From Apostichopus japonicus (taxonomy: Eukaryota > Echinodermata > Holothuroidea > Aspidochirotida > Stichopodidae): a stretch of 64,000 nt of DNA. The notes beneath the pieces are model-generated. The model had not been told where the DNA came from, searched no databases, and saw nothing but the letters and a program-made list of their open reading frames with translations. Both the position numbers and the translations under genes were made by a program. Location: assembly GCF_037975245.1 (NCBI RefSeq), contig NC_092582.1, positions 17,076,577 to 17,140,576 of the forward strand. The letters are read 5' to 3'. Positions 60,593-64,000 of the stretch are shown here, one piece after another (position 1 is the first letter of the stretch; every line of letters begins with the position of its first letter).

Positions 60593-61070
60593 TTAATCGA
60601 TGAGGTTGTTGCCAGGATTGAATCCTACATATTGTCCATCCACAGATGGAAATCTTTCCCTTATCTCTGAGATGCAACAGGATGGCAATACCATTCTATT
60701 TCCTCTACCTAGGCGACCAAACTTCCAGTAAATAAAATTTCTGTAAGCATAATGTCTGTAGTTCCTGTTGGTTCTGTTTTCTTCCAAAGCAAGATCATCC
60801 TCTCGCATGTGCATATTTACACCCAAGATGTGTGCATTAAGGCATATATCCCTAAATGCATCCGAGTAAGTTGCACATTGTTGCACCCTGTTTGTGCAGC
60901 ACTTCTTTTCCACATCAGTTGGCATCTCTACACATTGCAGACATTTCACGAGAAGCAGTCACTTCCTCAGTTTGGTTTGGCGCAGTGAGATCACTGTGAG
61001 CATCTGGGTTTCTGCGGAGCTCTACTGCAACCTGCTCTAACTGTTCTCATGACAACCCTTGTACATACAT
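60593..61070 (-). pseudogene. P2X7-ballast-like domain exon
   Basis: Minus strand. After acceptor TTGTCCAACAG comes an EQLEQVAVELRRNPD segment. Then, in another frame, come CLQCVEMPTDVEKKCC, spaced Cys (CATYSDAFRDICL), YRHYAYRNFIYWKFGRLGRG, MVLPSCCISEIRERFP, DGQYVGF and a stop at 60593. The Cys spacing, the AYR.F..W..G.LG core and the VLPSC..+IR..FP ending match the cytoplasmic ballast domain of vertebrate P2X7 receptors, which is also known as a stand-alone domain in invertebrates. There is no P2X channel region here. A TGA at 61047-61049 and a frame change near 60940-60950 mark decay. Confidence 0.75.
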
Positions 61071-61894
61071 CTGTTGGACAATTGAAAACAGCTTATTTCT
61101 TCAGTACAATCATAAACATATTAAGGGATAGCAGGGCAATTGGCTGCTAGTAAAAATGCAGAATATTTTTTGGGGTCAAACTCACTACCTCATAACACTC
61201 TGAATGGTGAAATTTTGAATTTTTGGTATTTTGTGAATGCATGTGGAACACAGCAGAGTGAATGATGCAATCATGGCACTATTTATGAGCTATTTCATTC
61301 CACAAAAATGTCACATTTTCAGCCACTGGAATATCCCTTTAAGAAAGAATTGAACACAAACATTTCATTTGATTTCATACCAAAAAATTCCGACCGCAGC
61401 CATTCACGTGAAACAAAACATAATACTCATCTTGATAGATAACTAGTTTGGTTATCATTGAAAGAGACAAAATGTGTTTTTTTTTTATTTCACAAAGACT
61501 GACATTCCTCAGAAGCTATACTTTCATTTTCTAATCTTTATTTACTTAAAACCTTGAAATCTGACATATTTTGGAATGTTAAATTTTTATCTGGAAATGT
61601 ATTATGAGTTTGAATTTCATTAAACTTTAATATTTTGAATGAATATCTGGTGTGGATAAATTATTTTGGGATTATGAATGGGGGGGGGGGGTGGTTCAGC
61701 CCAATCATCATGCATGGTGACATCACATAGTTTGCTTCTGTTAGGGAACTTCATAAACCTGTTATATTGGCTGCAATCTGAATATCACTCTCTGGAGATT
61801 TCAAGGTGTGTTTGACACTAAGGTGTCCAACTGCACCAATGTATGTGTGACAATATTCTTTGTTATAAGAATTCGGTACAACATAAATTATAAA

Positions 61895-62075
61895 TAGAAA
61901 AAGAAGCAAATATTGGTCTGATAACAGTGGGCACAGTTGCACATTGTGACATCAACTTGTACAACATTGTATTATATGCATCATAAAATCTGGACAAATT
62001 TTGGTCTGATAACATTGGCAGTTGCCCATTGTGACATAACCTTGTACTACGGTACATTATTATATGCATCATAAT
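61895..62075. repeat. ~95-bp tandem duplication
   Basis: TTGGTCTGATAACA.TGG..CAGTTGC...ATTGTGACAT and TTATATGCATCATAA blocks occur twice. It lies in the intron between the ballast exon and the acidic exon. Confidence 0.85.
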
Positions 62076-62201
62076 CTGCATATGTATGATTTTTGTGGTC
62101 TATGATCATCAACGTAATGTCAATATTTAGTAAAGTGGAAAGTGTGTGCTATGCCAACCTGAAGTTGATATTCATTGTTGTTTGAAGCCACATTCTGCTA
62201 C

Positions 62202-62275
62202 CCAGGTGCACTATCATCTTCACCTGCTGCATGCTCATTTGGTGAGACCTCACTATCACCAGTGTCTGACAAATC
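62202..62275 (-). CDS. Acidic middle exon of the ballast-domain gene
   Basis: After acceptor TTTATACAG (minus strand) 24 codons read DLSDTGDSEVSPNEHAAGED, then DSAPG, ending at a weak donor GTAGCA. It starts in phase 0, as the preceding exon requires. The phase to the next exon does not close, so the 3' boundary or an indel is uncertain. Confidence 0.45.
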
Positions 62276-62451
62276 CTGTATAAAGAAAAAAATCAAAAGA
62301 CACTTATGAATGCTACATTTCTAGCATGGCTTGCTTTGAGCCTGTTTGAGTGTAGATATCAGATGACGATGCTCTAGATATCATTATAGTATAGGCATAT
62401 GGGCTTTAATCTGTCAGGACAGTTGTTATTCATACAGAGTATAGCTCCCCT

Positions 62452-62720
62452 GCTCGCACCCCACGGTAAAGAATCACTGCTGTGCGTACAGTACTTTACC
62501 AGCAATACCCCTTTAGTACTAGATTCTTACCAGGTTTGTATCAGGGCTTGCCATGCTGGTCACAACCATCCCCTAATCCCTGACTCGCACCCCACGGTAT
62601 ATAACCACTGCTGTATCTAAAGTACTTTACCAGCTTAATCCTATAGTCCTAGATTATTACCATGTTTGTATCAGGGCTTGCCATGCTGTTCACAACCATC
62701 CCCTAATCCCACAACCATCC
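62452..62720. repeat. ~132-bp tandem duplication
   Basis: CTCGCACCCCACGGTA...GTACTTTACCAGC...GTTTGTATCAGGGCTTGCCA occurs twice, and its end ACAACCATCCCCTAATC a third time. It lies in the first intron of the ballast-domain gene. Confidence 0.9.
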
Positions 62721-63130
62721 CCTAATCGCCCCACTCTCCAAAGCAATGTCATATTCTCGTTTAACCCTATTTATGTCAAGCGCCCAAGCCTATAGGGCTA
62801 CTTTTATTTGGTTTATAGTTATAGGCATAGCCTAGGCCTATATATACACTTAACTTACTAGACTTAGCCTAGGCCTAATATAGTAATAATAAATAAATAA
62901 TTTCTTAGCTGATGAAATAAGGCCCTGTATATTAAACTTCAAATTGTAAGTGCATTTGCCACCCTCCCTTCCAACCATGCATTATATTTGACGATTCGTT
63001 TGCACACCGAGAGCACCATTACCCTTCGCCTTGTACCATTACATTATAGACCTAGGCCTAGGCTTATTAATGACACATTTAGGCCTAGCCTACCTTAACC
63101 TAGACGCTGTGTTGACAGTTATTAACTTAC

Positions 63131-63338
63131 CGTAGGTTTCTTCTGGCAAGCTTTCCTTTTTGTCCCACAAGTACAGAAAGAATTGCAGTAGGCCCCTAGT
63201 CCCTTGCACGGACACCCAGCTCCTGCTCGGCCCCTTGTCCTAGTGCTGGGCTGTCTCTGACAGGTGCTATTACAATTACAACATTCCACCGGAAAATTGT
63301 GAATCCCATGATGATTGTTACTCTAGTTCGGATGACAT
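63131..63338 (-). pseudogene. Cys-rich CXC-like exon of the ballast-domain gene
   Basis: Minus strand. ATG at 63338 opens MSSELE, then hits TAG/TAA, and the continuing frame (likely a small indel) gives HHGIHNFPVECCNCNSTC, RGRAGAGCPCKGLGAYC and NSFCTCGTKRKACQKK before donor GTAAGT at 63125-63130. The C-x-C...CPC...C...C-x-C...C pattern resembles tesmin/TSO1-type CXC motifs, which bind zinc and DNA. It lies ~550 bases inside the right terminal repeat and is transcribed inward, as expected of a transposon gene. Confidence 0.65.
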
Positions 63339-63892
63339 CTTTGTTTGTAATTTTCAAAGACGGTTTTTCGAAATCCACAAAATATACGTTCGAGTGAATG
63401 TTTCGGCGGTGGTACTGTCATATGTTGAAGGTGAGTTGTCAACTGGTTGCCTGTACTGTAAGTCTGTAGACACACATACAGCACACACAGCAACGGTTCC
63501 GATTCGGTTAGTGCGATGATGACTGTACATATGTAGCGCATGCACTTCATATTGCCGCTGTGGCAACAGCGCCTGTGTTTTGCACACATGTGTTCGGCAG
63601 ACTTCTTGGAAATTAGTGGTCAGATACCATTTATACTTCTCTCTTACCTAAAGTAGAATCCATCTTACCAGTCACTTCCGATCTTTACGCATAGTGTAAT
63701 AATTTATAATTGTGTAAATTATATATTTTAAAATTTTAAAGGCTAGACATTGAATACTGAAAACGAATTTATTTTTTCCCATGTGAAAACCTCTTACATC
63801 ACAATGAACAATGCCGTTTGGCAACAAACCTTAAACCAATGAGAAAATTGAAAAATAAATTGCTGTCGATATTTCATGATGACCACGCCCCT

Positions 63893-63896
63893 TTAA
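63893..63896. other. TTAA target-site duplication, right
   Basis: TTAA directly after GACCACGCCCCT (63881-63892), which is the inverted counterpart of the left terminus at 55317-55328. Confidence 0.6.
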
Positions 63897-64000
63897 TAGA
63901 TAATGGGAGAAAACGAGAAGGACAAGAAAGGAGTCGGGGGTTATGCACACATTAATTCAACAAATGTAGGTGATATTGATATAGGGTTAGGCATAATATC

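Larger units (their letters stand above)
55317..63892. mobile_element. Decayed two-gene DNA transposon, Kolobok-like candidate
   Basis: 8,576 bp bounded by TTAA on both sides and a 12-bp inverted repeat (AGAGGCGTGGTC left, AGGGGCGTGGTC right, 11 of 12). Inside are two convergent genes: a DDE transposase on the plus strand (55622-59360) and, on the minus strand (63338-60593), a protein combining a Cys-rich exon with a P2X7-ballast-like domain. Both carry stops or frameshifts, so the copy is dead. The short inverted repeat could be chance, but the TTAA sites and the position of both genes just inside the ends support it. Confidence 0.6.

Overview
This is an AT-rich stretch of animal nuclear DNA with no bacterial or organelle signature. 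Genes are split by introns with GT..AG junctions, exons are short, and most of the window is transposable elements (TEs) of many types. An intact Ty3/gypsy-class element with integrase upstream of reverse transcriptase (the Gmr1 arrangement, first described in deuterostomes), CR1/L2-type LINEs, Penelope-like fragments and a P2X7-ballast-type domain together suggest a marine deuterostome invertebrate. An echinoderm such as a sea cucumber is my best guess, but the sequence does not prove it.

Layout. 0-13 kb: a tandem duplication, a broken LINE reverse transcriptase (1.4-3.0 kb), a transmembrane-coding block (4.5-4.8 kb), an AT microsatellite with two head-to-head tRNA-derived SINE pieces, a Penelope-like fragment (5.7-6.2 kb), a 1,672-bp solo LTR with target duplication (7.3-9.0 kb), a second broken LINE (10.0-11.9 kb, minus) and a 21-bp satellite (12.5-12.8 kb). 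13-28 kb: mostly unannotatable, with a foldback MITE, a hammerhead-like motif at 17.65 kb, exons of an unknown gene on the minus strand (18.5-20.6 kb) and a 140-bp tandem repeat. 28.1-34.6 kb: a complete, young Gmr1-like retrotransposon inserted in the centre of a palindrome. 34.6-47 kb: a 4.7-kb element with 15-bp terminal inverted repeats, more foldback MITEs (one carrying a LINE fragment) and hairpins. 47.8-54.5 kb: a second copy of the unknown gene family. 52.5 kb: a perfect 79-bp palindrome. 55.3-63.9 kb: a decayed two-gene DNA transposon.

The most interesting system is the last one. Between two TTAA sites with matching short inverted repeats lie a decayed DDE transposase gene (plus strand) and a convergent gene (minus strand) that joins a cysteine-rich CXC-like exon to a domain resembling the cytoplasmic ballast domain of vertebrate P2X7. 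This suggests the ballast domain travelled as an accessory protein of a Kolobok-type transposon. Second, two genes 27-29 kb apart share a pair of exons of exactly equal length (93 and 156 nt) and phase but diverged protein sequence, so they are a real, unrecognised gene family.
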